A DNA stretch of 64,000 nucleotides from assembly GCF_000018325.1 (NCBI RefSeq), contig NC_009922.1, forward strand, positions 744,001 to 808,000. The letters run 5' to 3'. Origin of the DNA: Alkaliphilus oremlandii OhILAs. GTDB taxonomy: Bacteria > Bacillota > Clostridia > Peptostreptococcales > Natronincolaceae. The notes below the pieces were generated by a model, which did not search any database, had not been told where the DNA came from, and was given only the letters and a program-made list of their open reading frames with translations. How positions within the stretch are numbered: the first letter of the stretch is position 1; each line of letters starts with the position of its first letter. Both the position numbers and the translations under genes were made by a program. Of the stretch, positions 1-9,683 are shown in pieces.

Positions 1-1221
1 ACGAAGCCAGTCTAGTAGATTTAATTCAACATTGTTGAAAAACTCTGAGTTATCCTTAGGGAAATAGGATTTTGTAATGGTAACACCCCATTTAAAGCTG
101 CCGCTATCTGGCTCCATTTCTCCCATTAAGATTTTAAACAGTGTTGTAATAGCGATTTCGTTGCTTCCAATAAATGCAATCTTATCGCCTTTATTTACGA
201 TAAAGCTTATATTATCAAGAACCTTAACGCCATCGATGGTTTTGGACAGGTTTTCCACCAATAAAATATCATTACCCACTTCTCTTTCCATCGTAAACCC
301 AACGAAGGGATATCTTCGAGTAGAAGGCTGAATATCGTCTAGGGTTATTTTATCTAATAATTTTTTACGAGAAGTAGCCTGTTTGGATTTAGAAGCATTT
401 GCGCTAAATCTCGCAATAAATGCCTGTAATTCTTTGATTTTATCTTCTTTCTTTTTGTTTTGGTCCTTATGCATTTGAAGCGCCAATTGGCTGGATTCGT
501 ACCAGAAATCGTAGTTTCCAACAAACATTTTAATTTTACCGAAGTCGATATCCACCATATGGGTACATACTTCGTTGAGGAAATGACGATCGTGGGATAC
601 GACTAAAACAGTTCCTTCAAAGTCTCCTAAAAATCCTTGGAGCCAATTGACTGCGGAAATGTCTAAATGGTTGGTCGGCTCGTCCAAAATAAGGATGCCC
701 GGCTTACCGAATAAAGCTTGAGCCAGTAATACCTTAACCTTTTCACCACCTGTAAGCTCAGCCATCTTTTTGTAATGGAGATCTGTACCGATGCCTAAGC
801 CCTGTAGCAAGGAAGAAGCTTCTGAGTCTGCGCTCCATCCATCCATCTCTGCAAATTCTGCTTCAAGCTCAGAAGCTTTGATGCCATCCTCATCGGTGAA
901 ATCTTCTTTCGCATAAATGGCATCTTTCTCTATCATTATTTCATATAATCTCTTATTTCCCATAATAACAGTTTGTATGACTTCATTTTCATCATATGCA
1001 AAGTGGTCCTGCTTTAAAACAGACATACGAGTGTTTGGCGCAATAAACACATCTCCAGTTGTTGGTTCTATTTCCCCAGATAGTATTCTTAAAAAGGTAC
1101 TCTTACCGGCGCCATTGGCACCAATTACACCGTAGCAATTTCCTGGTGTGAATTTTAAATGAACATCATCAAATAGTTTTTGTCCTTGAAATCCAATACT
1201 TAAATTATTTACAGTAATCAA
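1..1221 (-). CDS. ABC-F family ATPase, YkpA/YbiT-like (3' part outside window)
   Basis: Read on the minus strand from a TTG start at 1221 with an AAGGGATGG-like ribosome site just upstream; the frame stays open to base 1, giving about 407 of the ~540 residues usual for the family. The first nucleotide-binding domain is complete: Walker A GANGAGKST near residue 35, signature LTGGEKVKVLL, Walker B ILILDEPTNHLD. A charged linker rich in Lys follows, then the start of the second domain. ABC-F proteins have no membrane domain and act on ribosomes (translation factors or antibiotic protection); which role applies here cannot be told. The second Walker A reads GSNEIAITT, without the Gly-Lys of the canonical loop, so that site may be altered. 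Divergently oriented from trkA. Confidence 0.9.
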   Translation of the reverse strand, partial: MITVNNLSIGFQGQKLFDDVHLKFTPGNCYGVIGANGAGKSTFLRILSGEIEPTTGDVFIAPNTRMSVLKQDHFAYDENEVIQTVIMGNKRLYEIMIEKDAIYAKEDFTDEDGIKASELEAEFAEMDGWSADSEASSLLQGLGIGTDLHYKKMAELTGGEKVKVLLAQALFGKPGILILDEPTNHLDISAVNWLQGFLGDFEGTVLVVSHDRHFLNEVCTHMVDIDFGKIKMFVGNYDFWYESSQLALQMHKDQNKKKEDKIKELQAFIARFSANASKSKQATSRKKLLDKITLDDIQPSTRRYPFVGFTMEREVGNDILLVENLSKTIDGVKVLDNISFIVNKGDKIAFIGSNEIAITTLFKILMGEMEPDSGSFKWGVTITKSYFPKDNSEFFNNVELNLLDWLR

Positions 1222-1538
1222 TTCTTTACCATCCCTTACATAATATTTACAAACGACACCATTATATCATAAATACAGAATAAGTTCACTTCCATTTATC
1301 AGAAGAATAAAGGATTTGGTTCCGATGAAATAACAATTTCTTGATTTCTTGCAGAAAAAATCGAATCTATACACTTTTTGAATCGGCTTTTATTTGGTAT
1401 GATACTTAAATAGAGGATGATACTTAAAACTGGAAGACACAGGAATATCATTTCAATATGTAAAACGAAGGTGATTTAGGGTAATATAAATATAGAAGCC
1501 ATAGGTTTATACTATTTTAAGTTGAAGAGGTGTATCGA
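1222..1538. other. Intergenic region between divergent ABC-F gene and trkA
   Basis: About 317 bases with no coding potential that I can support. It must hold the two divergent promoters. A TATGAT at 1398-1403 could be a -10 box for trkA, but no convincing -35 stands 17 bases before it. No riboswitch fold was recognised; in particular I see no c-di-AMP (ydaO) motif, although trk genes are sometimes controlled by one. Confidence 0.4.
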
Positions 1539-2930
1539 ATGAAGGTTATGATCGTAGGGGCTGGGAAGCTGGGCCAAAAATTGGCGGAAGCATTGGTGAT
1601 AGAAGAAGTAGATGTGACTTTGGTCGATCAAAATTCAAAGGTATTAGAGAGAGTCAATGAGCACATGGATGTCTTAACTGTTGCAGCTAGTGGCGTAGAT
1701 GTGGCTATTTTAAGAGAGTTGAGTATTAAGAACTATGATTTACTGGTGGCGTGTACAAAAGGCGATGAAACCAATACAGTCATATGCTCCTTAGCGAAAA
1801 GGTTGGGGTGCAAAAAGACCATCGCTCGAATAAGGAATCCAGAGTATATGAAGCAGTTAGACTTTGTAAAAAAAGAGATGGGGATCGATCATATTGTAAA
1901 TCCTGAGCTGGAAACAGCCAAGGCCATAGAAAAATACCTTATGAAGAATATTACCCTATATACAGGGGACTTTGCAAAGGGCAAGGTTACCATGCTGGAT
2001 TTTAACATAGGAAACAATGATGAATTTGTAGGAAAATATATTAAAGATATTCAAGATTTTAGTGTATATCTGATCACTGCCATATCTAGAAATGGTGAAA
2101 TCATCATTCCCCATGGCTTAACAGAATTATTAGAAGGAGATACGATCCACGTTGTAGGGAAAAGTTCGGATATCGTAAAGCTCAGTGCCCGATTCAAAAA
2201 AAATGAACGCCGAAAAGATGTAGAAAAGATCATGATTTTCGGAGGCGGTAGAGTAGGATATTATTTAGCCAAGAGACTAACCGAAGACAATATCTCTGTA
2301 ACCGTTGTAGAGGTAGACAAAAACCGTTGTCAGGAGTTATCGGAAAAACTCAATAATGTATTGGTGATTCATGGCGATGGAACGGACATTCATCTCTTGG
2401 AGGAAGAAAACTTGGGGTATATGGATGCTTTCGTTGGTGCAACTGGATACGATGAACAAAATTTATTGATGGCCCTCATGGCAAAGCAAGCAGGGGTACC
2501 AAAAACCATAGCAAAATTCAGTAGGCAAAATTATACAAAGATTATAGACAAATTGGGGATCGATGTGGCTTTAAATCCAGTCTTAATCACAGCAGCCAAT
2601 ATATTAAAATATATTCGTGGTGGAAAAGTTGTTTCCGTTTCTCTATTGCTAGGAGGAGATGGGGAGGCAACTGAGATCATTGTTGGGGAAGACCTGAAAT
2701 GCACAGGAAAGACCTTAGCAGAGATGAAGCTTCCAAAGGGAATCATCATAGGGGCCATCGTCCGAAATGGAGAAGTGATTATTCCCAATGGTACATCCAT
2801 CATACTCCCTGGCGATCGAATTATTGTATTCAGCTTAACGAAAGATTTACCAGCTTTAAAGATGTTTATGAAACCAAATAGAGGAGGTATTTTTAGTGAA
2901 TTATGGGATCGTACTAAAGGTACTCGGTAA
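1539..2930 (+). CDS. trkA: Trk potassium uptake system, NAD-binding regulatory subunit TrkA
   Basis: Cytoplasmic gating subunit of a Trk/Ktr-type K+ channel-like transporter. 463 residues with the duplicated RCK layout of full-length TrkA: Rossmann GAGKLG at residues 7-12 and a second GGGRVG near residue 235, each followed by an RCK-C (TrkA_C) domain, the last with LPKGIIIGAIVR. I chose ATG 1539 over the in-frame GTG at 1530 because GAAGAGG at 1524-1530 is spaced 8 bases from the ATG. The stop overlaps the next gene, trkH, by about 35 bases, so the two are translationally coupled and form the complete uptake system. Confidence 0.95.
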   Translation: MKVMIVGAGKLGQKLAEALVIEEVDVTLVDQNSKVLERVNEHMDVLTVAASGVDVAILRELSIKNYDLLVACTKGDETNTVICSLAKRLGCKKTIARIRNPEYMKQLDFVKKEMGIDHIVNPELETAKAIEKYLMKNITLYTGDFAKGKVTMLDFNIGNNDEFVGKYIKDIQDFSVYLITAISRNGEIIIPHGLTELLEGDTIHVVGKSSDIVKLSARFKKNERRKDVEKIMIFGGGRVGYYLAKRLTEDNISVTVVEVDKNRCQELSEKLNNVLVIHGDGTDIHLLEEENLGYMDAFVGATGYDEQNLLMALMAKQAGVPKTIAKFSRQNYTKIIDKLGIDVALNPVLITAANILKYIRGGKVVSVSLLLGGDGEATEIIVGEDLKCTGKTLAEMKLPKGIIIGAIVRNGEVIIPNGTSIILPGDRIIVFSLTKDLPALKMFMKPNRGGIFSELWDRTKGTR

Positions 2931-4344
2931 TATTCTCTTAGTTGAATCAACATTGATGGTGCCCGCTCTTTGCATTGCATTTTATACTGGAGGGTATGAT
3001 AAATTTGGTTTTATGATTACCATACTGATAACATTATTGATTGGCAGTATAATGTCAAGGGCAAAAAGCAGTAGAAGTACGATCAGCGCAAGGGAAGGAT
3101 TAACCATCGTTACACTGGGATGGGTACTGGCGTCCTTATTGGGAGCATTACCATTTTATATATCTGGAAGCATTCCTGCATATATTGATGCATTTTTTGA
3201 AACCGTATCAGGCCTTACAACCACAGGATCTTCTATCTTAACCAATGTGGAAGCACTGCCTTACGGCAGTCTTTTCTGGAGATCCTTTACCCACTGGATC
3301 GGTGGAATGGGGATATTGGTTTTTACCATTGCACTGCTTCCAGCACTAGGAATTGGCGGATTTCAAATATTTAAAGCGGAAAGTCCGGGACCTATTGCTG
3401 ATAAAATTGCACCGAGAATAAAAGATACAGCAAAGATTTTATATGTAACGTATTTTGCCTTAACTATAGTGACTGTTATTTCCTTAAGGATGGGTGGCAT
3501 GGCCTTATTTGATTCCTTGCTGCATGCCTTTGGTGCCGTAGGAACCGGTGGATTCGGCATGAGAAATAACAGTGTTGGATTCTATTCCAGTTCCTATATC
3601 CATATTGTACTGGGAACATTCATGCTATTGTCGGGAACGAATTTCTCTTTATATTACGCCATTTTCAAAGGAAAATGGCGGGACGTACTAAAAGATGAGG
3701 AGCTTCGATTATACTTAGGAATCATTTTTATTTCTGTAGTAGCCATTGGGGTGAATTTAGCTTTAACCTCTTATAGCAGCATTTTCTTGGCTTTTAGAGA
3801 TTCGTATTTTCAGGTGACTTCGATTATTACCACTACTGGTTATTCAACAGCAGATTTTGACCTATGGCCTAGCTTTAGTAAAGCAATCTTATTTGTTCTT
3901 ATGTTTATCGGGGGATCTGCGGGGTCTACAGCAGGAGGGATGAAGATCATTCGAGTTTTGATTTTAGGTAAATTGATCAAAAGGGATGTAGCAAAAATGT
4001 TTCATCCGAGAGCCTATATCTCCATAAAAAATGGTGGAAGAACGGTCCCAAATGAAACCATCGTCAGCATCAATACCTTTTTTGCACTATATATGATAAT
4101 ATTTGCAATATCAACCATCCTCATATCTTTAGAGGGCATCGATCTTGTCAGTGCGTCCAGTTCTGTTGCGGCTACCCTAGGAAATATTGGACCTGGACTG
4201 GGGTTTGTTGGACCCATGAGAAGCTTCAGTGAATTTTCTTTTGCCAGCAAAGCACTGTTTTCATTTCTGATGCTGTTGGGACGGCTGGAGCTATTCACCA
4301 TACTTGCTTTAATGGCACCGAAGAGATGGGCAAGTGAGGCGTAA
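2896..4344 (+). CDS. trkH: Trk potassium uptake system, membrane subunit TrkH
   Basis: Membrane pore subunit of the K+ uptake system, 482 residues with many hydrophobic segments and the four selectivity-filter repeats expected for the Trk/Ktr family: TTGSS near residue 105, GTGGFGMRN near 216, TTTGYSTADFDLW near 312 and LGNIGPGLG near 428. The GTG start at 2896 has GAGGAGG at 2881-2887. It lies inside the end of trkA, so the two proteins are made together. Driven by the membrane potential and gated by nucleotide or c-di-AMP binding to TrkA in related systems. Confidence 0.95.
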   Translation: MNYGIVLKVLGNILLVESTLMVPALCIAFYTGGYDKFGFMITILITLLIGSIMSRAKSSRSTISAREGLTIVTLGWVLASLLGALPFYISGSIPAYIDAFFETVSGLTTTGSSILTNVEALPYGSLFWRSFTHWIGGMGILVFTIALLPALGIGGFQIFKAESPGPIADKIAPRIKDTAKILYVTYFALTIVTVISLRMGGMALFDSLLHAFGAVGTGGFGMRNNSVGFYSSSYIHIVLGTFMLLSGTNFSLYYAIFKGKWRDVLKDEELRLYLGIIFISVVAIGVNLALTSYSSIFLAFRDSYFQVTSIITTTGYSTADFDLWPSFSKAILFVLMFIGGSAGSTAGGMKIIRVLILGKLIKRDVAKMFHPRAYISIKNGGRTVPNETIVSINTFFALYMIIFAISTILISLEGIDLVSASSSVAATLGNIGPGLGFVGPMRSFSEFSFASKALFSFLMLLGRLELFTILALMAPKRWASEA

Positions 4345-4425
4345 TTAAAATCTATGATTAAATTGCTAATTACAGGGTATTCTAAATAAAGTAAAGAATG
4401 TATTGGTCGAAAGGAGATCATAAAT

Positions 4426-4941
4426 ATGGCAGATATAAGAAAAAATTTAGTAACAATGGGCGGAAATCCTGTTACCCTTGTAGGCAAAGAGATCAAGGTT
4501 GGAGATCCGGCGCCGGACTTCACAGTCCTAAAAAATGATTTGAGTCCATTTACTTTGAAGGATGCAGGCAATACCGTAAAAATTATCAGTGTTGTTCCAT
4601 CGCTAGATACTGGTGTATGTGAACTTCAAACGATTCATTTTAATCAAGAGGCAGCGGAACTTGGTGACGTTAAGATTCTTACCATCAGCGTGGATCTTCC
4701 TTTTGCTCAAAAGAGATTTTGTGGTGCACAAGGGATTGATAAAGTCATTACCTTATCCGACCATAGAGATCTATCCTTTGGAGAGAACTATGGATTCGTT
4801 ATAGAGGAACTTAGACTTTTGAGTAGAGGCATTGTTGTTCTAGATAAAGAAAACACGGTTAGATACGTTGAATACGTAAAAGAAGTAACGGAGCATCCAA
4901 ATTACGATAGAGCAATTGAAGAAGCAAAAAAATTAATTTAA
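4426..4941 (+). CDS. tpx: Thiol peroxidase (Tpx, atypical 2-Cys peroxiredoxin)
   Basis: Cytoplasmic peroxiredoxin reducing H2O2 and alkyl hydroperoxides with thioredoxin. 171 residues, close to the usual 165-170. Peroxidatic Cys65 lies in SLDTGVCELQT (family pattern S-x-D-T-x-x-C) and resolving Cys99 in QKRFCG, both conserved in Tpx. The ribosome site AAAGGAG precedes ATG 4426. It stands alone after trkH with its own terminator, so it is probably a single gene or read through from trkAH. The position Pro before Cys in many Tpx proteins is Gly-Val here. Confidence 0.95.
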   Translation: MADIRKNLVTMGGNPVTLVGKEIKVGDPAPDFTVLKNDLSPFTLKDAGNTVKIISVVPSLDTGVCELQTIHFNQEAAELGDVKILTISVDLPFAQKRFCGAQGIDKVITLSDHRDLSFGENYGFVIEELRLLSRGIVVLDKENTVRYVEYVKEVTEHPNYDRAIEEAKKLI

Positions 4942-4951
4942 TCTTTAAAAT

Positions 4952-4987
4952 AAAAAATGATGCACCCCATAGGCTGCATCATTTTTT
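4952..4987 (+). terminator. Intrinsic terminator after tpx
   Basis: Thirteen-base arms AAAAAATGATGCA and TGCATCATTTTTT around a ten-base loop, ending in a T run. Confidence 0.85.
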
Positions 4988-5226
4988 ATTTTGTAAAAAA
5001 GCCCTGTTTTCCCATGGTAAGAACATTTAAAGTTCTAAATGAAAGAGGGAAATAAAATATATGTTACGGAAATTTAAAAAACATATGGCGAAATCTCAAA
5101 ATATATTATACAATAGGTGCAAGTAGAAAAATGAAGAGTATAAATAAAAATTATTCTTTTTTTTGAATTTTCTACAAAATTCTACACTAAAATAAGGGTG
5201 AAAATCAAAATGTGGGAGGGAATGTA

Positions 5227-6219
5227 ATGTTAAAAAAAGTATTGTCGATGATGTGTGTAACGGCCTTAGTAGCATCTTTAAGTGTTGGATGTAGTCCAAG
5301 CCAAGAAAGCGGGGGATCCAATACTGGTGGTAAAACGACTTATATTTCTATCGCAACTGGAGGACCAGCAGGAACATATTACCCTTTAGGTGGTGCAATG
5401 GCAAAAATTTTCAATGAAAACATTGAAGGGGTTACAGCGAATGCACAGGCAACAGGAGCTTCAACTGAGAATATCGGTCTCGTATCTAAAGGAGAAACAG
5501 AAATTGCCTTTGTGCAAAATGATATCACTCATTATGCATATACAGCAACGGAGTCCTTTGAGGGGCAAGCTAAAATGGAAAACATTAGAGGTATGGCAAT
5601 GCTATATCCTGAATTAGTTCAAATTATCGCAACAGAATCTTCTGGTATTAAAAGCGTAGAGGATTTAAAAGGAAAGAAAGTAGCAATTGGGGCACCAGGA
5701 TCAGGAGTTGAGGCCAACACAAGACAGGTATTGGCTGCTCATGGAATGACTTACGCTGATTTAGGAAAGGCAGATTTCTTATCCTTTAATGAAGCTGCAG
5801 ATCAGCTAAAGAATAAACAGATTGATGCAGCATTTTTAACAGCAGGGCTACCGACTTCAGCTGTTACAGAGGTTGCTCAAACATCAAGCATCGTTATTGT
5901 ACCCATTGGCAAAGATAAAATAGCACAATTAGCAAAGGATTATCCATTCTATACGGAAGTTGTAATTCCAGCGGGAACTTATAGTGGTCAAGATTCAGAC
6001 ATTACCACAGCTGCGGTTATGGCGATGCTCGTTGTCCCTGAGAAATTAGACGAGGATCTAGTGTATAACCTTACAAAATCCTTATTTGAAAAAAGACAAG
6101 TGATCATTGATACCCATACAAGAGGAAATGATATTCAATTAGATACTGCATTAAAAGGAATGCCAATTGAAGTACACAAGGGTGCGCAAAGATACTACAA
6201 TGAAAAAGGCGTTAAATAG
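5227..6219 (+). CDS. TRAP transporter solute-binding protein, TAXI family (lipoprotein)
   Basis: Extracytoplasmic receptor that delivers a carboxylate-type ligand to a TRAP permease. 330 residues. ATG 5227 is preferred to the in-frame GTG 5212 because GGGAGGG at 5214-5220 sits 6 bases before it. The N-terminus is a lipoprotein signal with lipobox LSVGC (Cys22). Family features: SIATGGPAGTYYPLGGA at the start of the mature domain, GKKVAIGAPGSGVEANTR in the middle, as in TAXI (TRAP-associated extracytoplasmic immunogenic) proteins. It leads an operon with a DUF1850 gene and a fused 4TM/12TM permease. The substrate is not evident from sequence. Confidence 0.93.
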   Translation: MLKKVLSMMCVTALVASLSVGCSPSQESGGSNTGGKTTYISIATGGPAGTYYPLGGAMAKIFNENIEGVTANAQATGASTENIGLVSKGETEIAFVQNDITHYAYTATESFEGQAKMENIRGMAMLYPELVQIIATESSGIKSVEDLKGKKVAIGAPGSGVEANTRQVLAAHGMTYADLGKADFLSFNEAADQLKNKQIDAAFLTAGLPTSAVTEVAQTSSIVIVPIGKDKIAQLAKDYPFYTEVVIPAGTYSGQDSDITTAAVMAMLVVPEKLDEDLVYNLTKSLFEKRQVIIDTHTRGNDIQLDTALKGMPIEVHKGAQRYYNEKGVK

Positions 6220-6766
6220 AGGTCAAAATACTGAGCAGGATATTGGGGTAAAGCCCAATATCTTGACTCGTAATAAGGCCAATATATTGGGTATATTCGC
6301 ATTTATATTATTGATGATGGGAATCATTCGGATCGATATTTTAGTTGCATCTAATTATAAAACAGGAAAACAGTTAAAGGCTTGGCCGATTAAAGAAGGG
6401 CAAGAATTTGATATAGAATATACTCATTCAGTACAGTTAACTCCCGTTATAGAGAGATACACTGTAGATGAGGGGAATCATATCCTATTGAAGGAATCCT
6501 ATTTCCATTCCTATGGAGCAGGCTTACCAGCAACGACACCGTATGAATTTGAAATCACGGAAGATGGATTCAGAATATATGATATGAATCAAGTTATGGA
6601 TAATTTAATCTATAGAACAGGCGCTGTAAAAGCCAACCATAGGATTCATATTGGACAAAAAACCTATTTCTTTTTAGATTTCTCAGAACCGAGAGAAGGC
6701 ATCCGATTTACCGCTGAGAAGATTTCGTTACTATCATATTTGTGGAGGGGGTACAACAATGACTGA
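6200..6766 (+). CDS. DUF1850 domain membrane-anchored protein of the TAXI-TRAP operon
   Basis: 188 residues from ATG 6200; an in-frame TTG at 6167 inside the upstream gene, with AAAAGGA before it, would give 199. One hydrophobic segment near residues 27-45 is followed by an outside domain carrying the DUF1850 hallmarks IEYTHSVQLTPVIERY and SYGAGLPAT. DUF1850 proteins of unknown function are repeatedly encoded with, or fused to, TAXI-type TRAP transporters, which fits its place between the binding protein (20-base overlap) and the permease (8-base overlap). An accessory role in ligand handling is an inference. Confidence 0.82.
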   Translation: MKKALNRGQNTEQDIGVKPNILTRNKANILGIFAFILLMMGIIRIDILVASNYKTGKQLKAWPIKEGQEFDIEYTHSVQLTPVIERYTVDEGNHILLKESYFHSYGAGLPATTPYEFEITEDGFRIYDMNQVMDNLIYRTGAVKANHRIHIGQKTYFFLDFSEPREGIRFTAEKISLLSYLWRGYNND

Positions 6767-8762
6767 GAAAAAGTTAATGACTGAAAGTGATGTGGCTATG
6801 GATGTAAACAAGCTGATGGAAGAATATGATGCAGATATCAGTAAGTCCAGAAAGCTTACGGGCACTGTTGGTAAGATTACTTCAATTCTAGCAATCGCCA
6901 TGTCTTGCTTTCATCTATATACTGCAGGATTTGGAACTTTACTTTCAGTAAAACAAAGAGCATTGCACCTTATTTTTGCTTTTACCTTAGGATTTTTATT
7001 ATTTCCAGCAACTAAAAAGGGAAACAAAACGAAGGTTTCAATATTGGATTATATTTTAATTGGGTTAAATGTAATTATATTTGGTTATTTATTTGTATTT
7101 GTAGAGCAGATCGCCTTAAAGGGTGGAAATGTAAATAATATGGACTTATTACTTGGTGCACTGGGTATTCTGTTAACCTTAGAGATTACAAGGAGAGCCG
7201 TAGGTCCAGAGCTTCCAATCGTAGCTATACTGTTCATCTTATATGCTAGATTTGGACCATATTTACCTGGCGTTCTAGGGCATAGAGGGTTTTCTTGGGA
7301 GAGAATCATCAGCCATATGTATCTGACATTAGAAGGACTTTTAGGAATACCCATAGGTGTATCCGCTACCTTTGTATTTATGTTTATATTATTTGGCTCA
7401 TTCTTAGATAAAACGGGCGTGGGAAAATTTTTCATCGATTTAGCCTATGCATTAACGGGACATATGAAAAGTGGGCCTGCTATGACTGCCGTAGTTGCCA
7501 GTGGATTTATGGGATCAGTATCCGGTAGCTCCGTTGCGAATACCGTAACGACAGGGGCATTTACCATCCCCCTAATGAAGAAAACTGGATATAAGCCGTA
7601 CTTTGCTGGTGCAGTAGAAGCTGCTGCCTCTACAGGAGGACAGATCATGCCACCGGTAATGGGGGCTGCTGCCTTCATTATGGCAGAGTTTACAGGGATT
7701 CCATACATTAAAATCGTTGTAGCAGCGGCAATACCTGCCATTCTATATTATTTTGCTGTAGGAACCATGGTTCATTTAGAGGCATCCAAACTGGGCTTGA
7801 AAGGGCTTCCAAAAGAGCAACTACCGAAGATTGGAAAATTAATGATTGCAAATGGATATCTATTAAGTCCTCTAGTTGCCATTGTATTTTTCTTAGTAAA
7901 AGGATATACACCTTTACTTTCTGCTTTTTACGCAATCCTTATTAGTATGGTGATTGCTGTTGCAACTTCTCTTATCAAAAAGGATAATTCCTTTGGTGGA
8001 AAGGAATTTTTTGAGGCCCTTGAGCAAGGAGGCAAAAGTGCTGTCGGTGTAGCTTGTGCTTGTGCTTGTGCTGGACTGATCGTTGGAACCGTAACGTTAA
8101 CAGGGCTAGGCTTAAGAATCGCTGAGCTGATCGTTACTCTAGCTCAAGGAAAGCTACTATTAACTTTATTTTTTACAATGATCGCTTCCATCATTTTAGG
8201 CATGGGTCTTCCTACCACAGCAAAATACATTGTACTTGCTACTATGGCGGCTCCAGCCTTAATAAAATTAGATGTAAACTTAATGGCAGCACACTTATTC
8301 ATTCTGTATTTTGGTGTAATTGCAGATATTACGCCACCGGTAGCACTTGCTGCATATGCAGGGGCAGGTATAGCGGGAGCCAATGCCATGAAAACCGGAT
8401 TCCAAGCAGTTAAACTGGCTTTAGCCGCCTTTATCGTACCCTATATATTCGCCTACGACTCTTCCCTCATCCTAGTTAAGGAGGTCGTGAATGGCACAGT
8501 CGTATTTATGCCTATTTTCAGTGCAATTCCAGTCGTCATATCTGCGGTGATAGGGATTGTCTGCTTGGCAGGTGCCGTCGAAGGATTCTTAGTAGACCAC
8601 TGTAAAATTTACGAAAGAAGCTTATTGTTCGTGGCTGCACTGTTGCTACTAAAGCCGGGATTGATTACTGATATTTTTGGATTGGCAGCCCTAGGGTTAA
8701 TCTACTTTGTTCAGAAATCCAGGATAAAAAATAAAGAGATTAATACAGCCAGTGTCGGTTAA
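6759..8762 (+). CDS. TRAP transporter permease, fused small and large subunits (4TM/12TM)
   Basis: 667 residues, highly hydrophobic, combining DctQ-like and DctM-like parts as is usual for TAXI-type systems. Seen motifs: GSVSGSSVANTVTTGAF near residue 250, GQIMPPVMGAAAF near 290, and the DctM hallmark GMGLPTTAKYIV near 481, then a second discontinuous-helix region DITPPVALAAYAGAG. Secondary transporter that uses an ion gradient (commonly Na+) with its lipoprotein receptor. GGAGGGGG precedes ATG 6759. Last gene of the three-gene operon, followed by a terminator. Confidence 0.95.
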   Translation: MTEKKLMTESDVAMDVNKLMEEYDADISKSRKLTGTVGKITSILAIAMSCFHLYTAGFGTLLSVKQRALHLIFAFTLGFLLFPATKKGNKTKVSILDYILIGLNVIIFGYLFVFVEQIALKGGNVNNMDLLLGALGILLTLEITRRAVGPELPIVAILFILYARFGPYLPGVLGHRGFSWERIISHMYLTLEGLLGIPIGVSATFVFMFILFGSFLDKTGVGKFFIDLAYALTGHMKSGPAMTAVVASGFMGSVSGSSVANTVTTGAFTIPLMKKTGYKPYFAGAVEAAASTGGQIMPPVMGAAAFIMAEFTGIPYIKIVVAAAIPAILYYFAVGTMVHLEASKLGLKGLPKEQLPKIGKLMIANGYLLSPLVAIVFFLVKGYTPLLSAFYAILISMVIAVATSLIKKDNSFGGKEFFEALEQGGKSAVGVACACACAGLIVGTVTLTGLGLRIAELIVTLAQGKLLLTLFFTMIASIILGMGLPTTAKYIVLATMAAPALIKLDVNLMAAHLFILYFGVIADITPPVALAAYAGAGIAGANAMKTGFQAVKLALAAFIVPYIFAYDSSLILVKEVVNGTVVFMPIFSAIPVVISAVIGIVCLAGAVEGFLVDHCKIYERSLLFVAALLLLKPGLITDIFGLAALGLIYFVQKSRIKNKEINTASVG

Positions 8763-8793
8763 TTAGAAATTAATTTGAAAATATATTATAGAC

Positions 8794-8819
8794 AAAAAAG
8801 GACTTATGGTCCTTTTTTT
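8794..8819 (+). terminator. Intrinsic terminator after TRAP operon
   Basis: AAAAAAGGAC, five-base loop, GTCCTTTTTTT. Confidence 0.85.
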
Positions 8820-8982
8820 GTTTTAAACCATGGCAGTCCACTCTTTTAGATTTCTAAAAATAGATGGTATTCTCATAGGAATGCAGGTATAATTAGTAGT
8901 AATATTTATAAGATAAAATTTGGCAGGGGTCTTAGATATTACAATACATAATTTTGATGATATAATATAAAGAGGTGCTGAG

Positions 8983-9660
8983 ATGGTATTCAACAAAACA
9001 TTACTCATTACGGATATGAAAAAAATACCGAGACTGATTTTGGCTTTTGTCATTATTGGTTATGGTATTGCACAAACGAAAGCATTAAATTTTGGAATGG
9101 CACCGTGGGATACACTGGTTTTAGGGATTGTGAATAAAACAGGCCTAGAATTTGGAAAGCTGACCCAGGGCGTTGGTCTGATCATTGTAATTTTTTCCAT
9201 ATTCATTAAGATCTATCCGGGGATTGGAACCCTATTAAATATGATATGCATAGGATTTTTTGTGGATTTAATCTCAAAGTTCAATATCTTAATGACTCCA
9301 GAGAACCTGTTTTTCAAAGTAATCGTTCTAATCTATGCTCTAACGGTACAAGCCTATGGATTGTATTTGTATTTAAAGTTGGAAATAGGGGCAGGTCCTA
9401 GGGATGGGCTGATGGTTGGATTGATTAAAATAACGGGCTTAAGTGTTAAGTATATAAAGACTGGAATCGAGGCAGTCGTTCTACTGACTGGATTTTTACT
9501 TGGTGGAACCGTTGGGCTAGGAACCATAATCGCCACCTTTACTGGCGGTGCTATATTGAACAGGATTTTCCTGTGGAAAGGTTTCGATGCGAAAACAACT
9601 TGTCAACGAAAATTTTCAGACTATTTTATGTTAAATGAATGTGAAACACCAGCAGATTAA
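8983..9660 (+). CDS. YczE/YyaS/YitT-family integral membrane protein
   Basis: 225 residues with about five to six hydrophobic segments. The beginning (RLILAFVIIGYGIA, then NFGMAPWDTLVLGI and LTQGVGLIIV) and the second half (EIGAGPRDGLMVGL) match the YczE-like membrane protein family, in which the two halves carry a repeated G-x-x-P-W/R-D motif. Function of the family is unknown; one B. subtilis member is linked to surfactin production. AGAGGTG precedes ATG 8983. It is 24 bases upstream of the VanY-like gene, so the two may be co-transcribed. Confidence 0.8.
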   Translation: MVFNKTLLITDMKKIPRLILAFVIIGYGIAQTKALNFGMAPWDTLVLGIVNKTGLEFGKLTQGVGLIIVIFSIFIKIYPGIGTLLNMICIGFFVDLISKFNILMTPENLFFKVIVLIYALTVQAYGLYLYLKLEIGAGPRDGLMVGLIKITGLSVKYIKTGIEAVVLLTGFLLGGTVGLGTIIATFTGGAILNRIFLWKGFDAKTTCQRKFSDYFMLNECETPAD

Positions 9661-9683
9661 AGGACGACAGGGGGAATGGCAAT

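Noticed and set aside
1222..1538. Possible c-di-AMP riboswitch before trkA
   Set aside because: No matching motif or fold is visible.
2531..2980. Minus-strand ORF inside trkA
   Set aside because: Antisense to a clear gene and low-complexity in composition; no supporting signal.
4014..4571. Long minus-strand ORF across the end of trkH and the start of tpx
   Set aside because: A shadow of two clear coding genes, with no ribosome site or family resemblance.
8144..8389. Minus-strand ORFs inside the TRAP permease gene (7085-8389)
   Set aside because: Antisense to highly hydrophobic codons, which tend to leave open frames; no ribosome sites.
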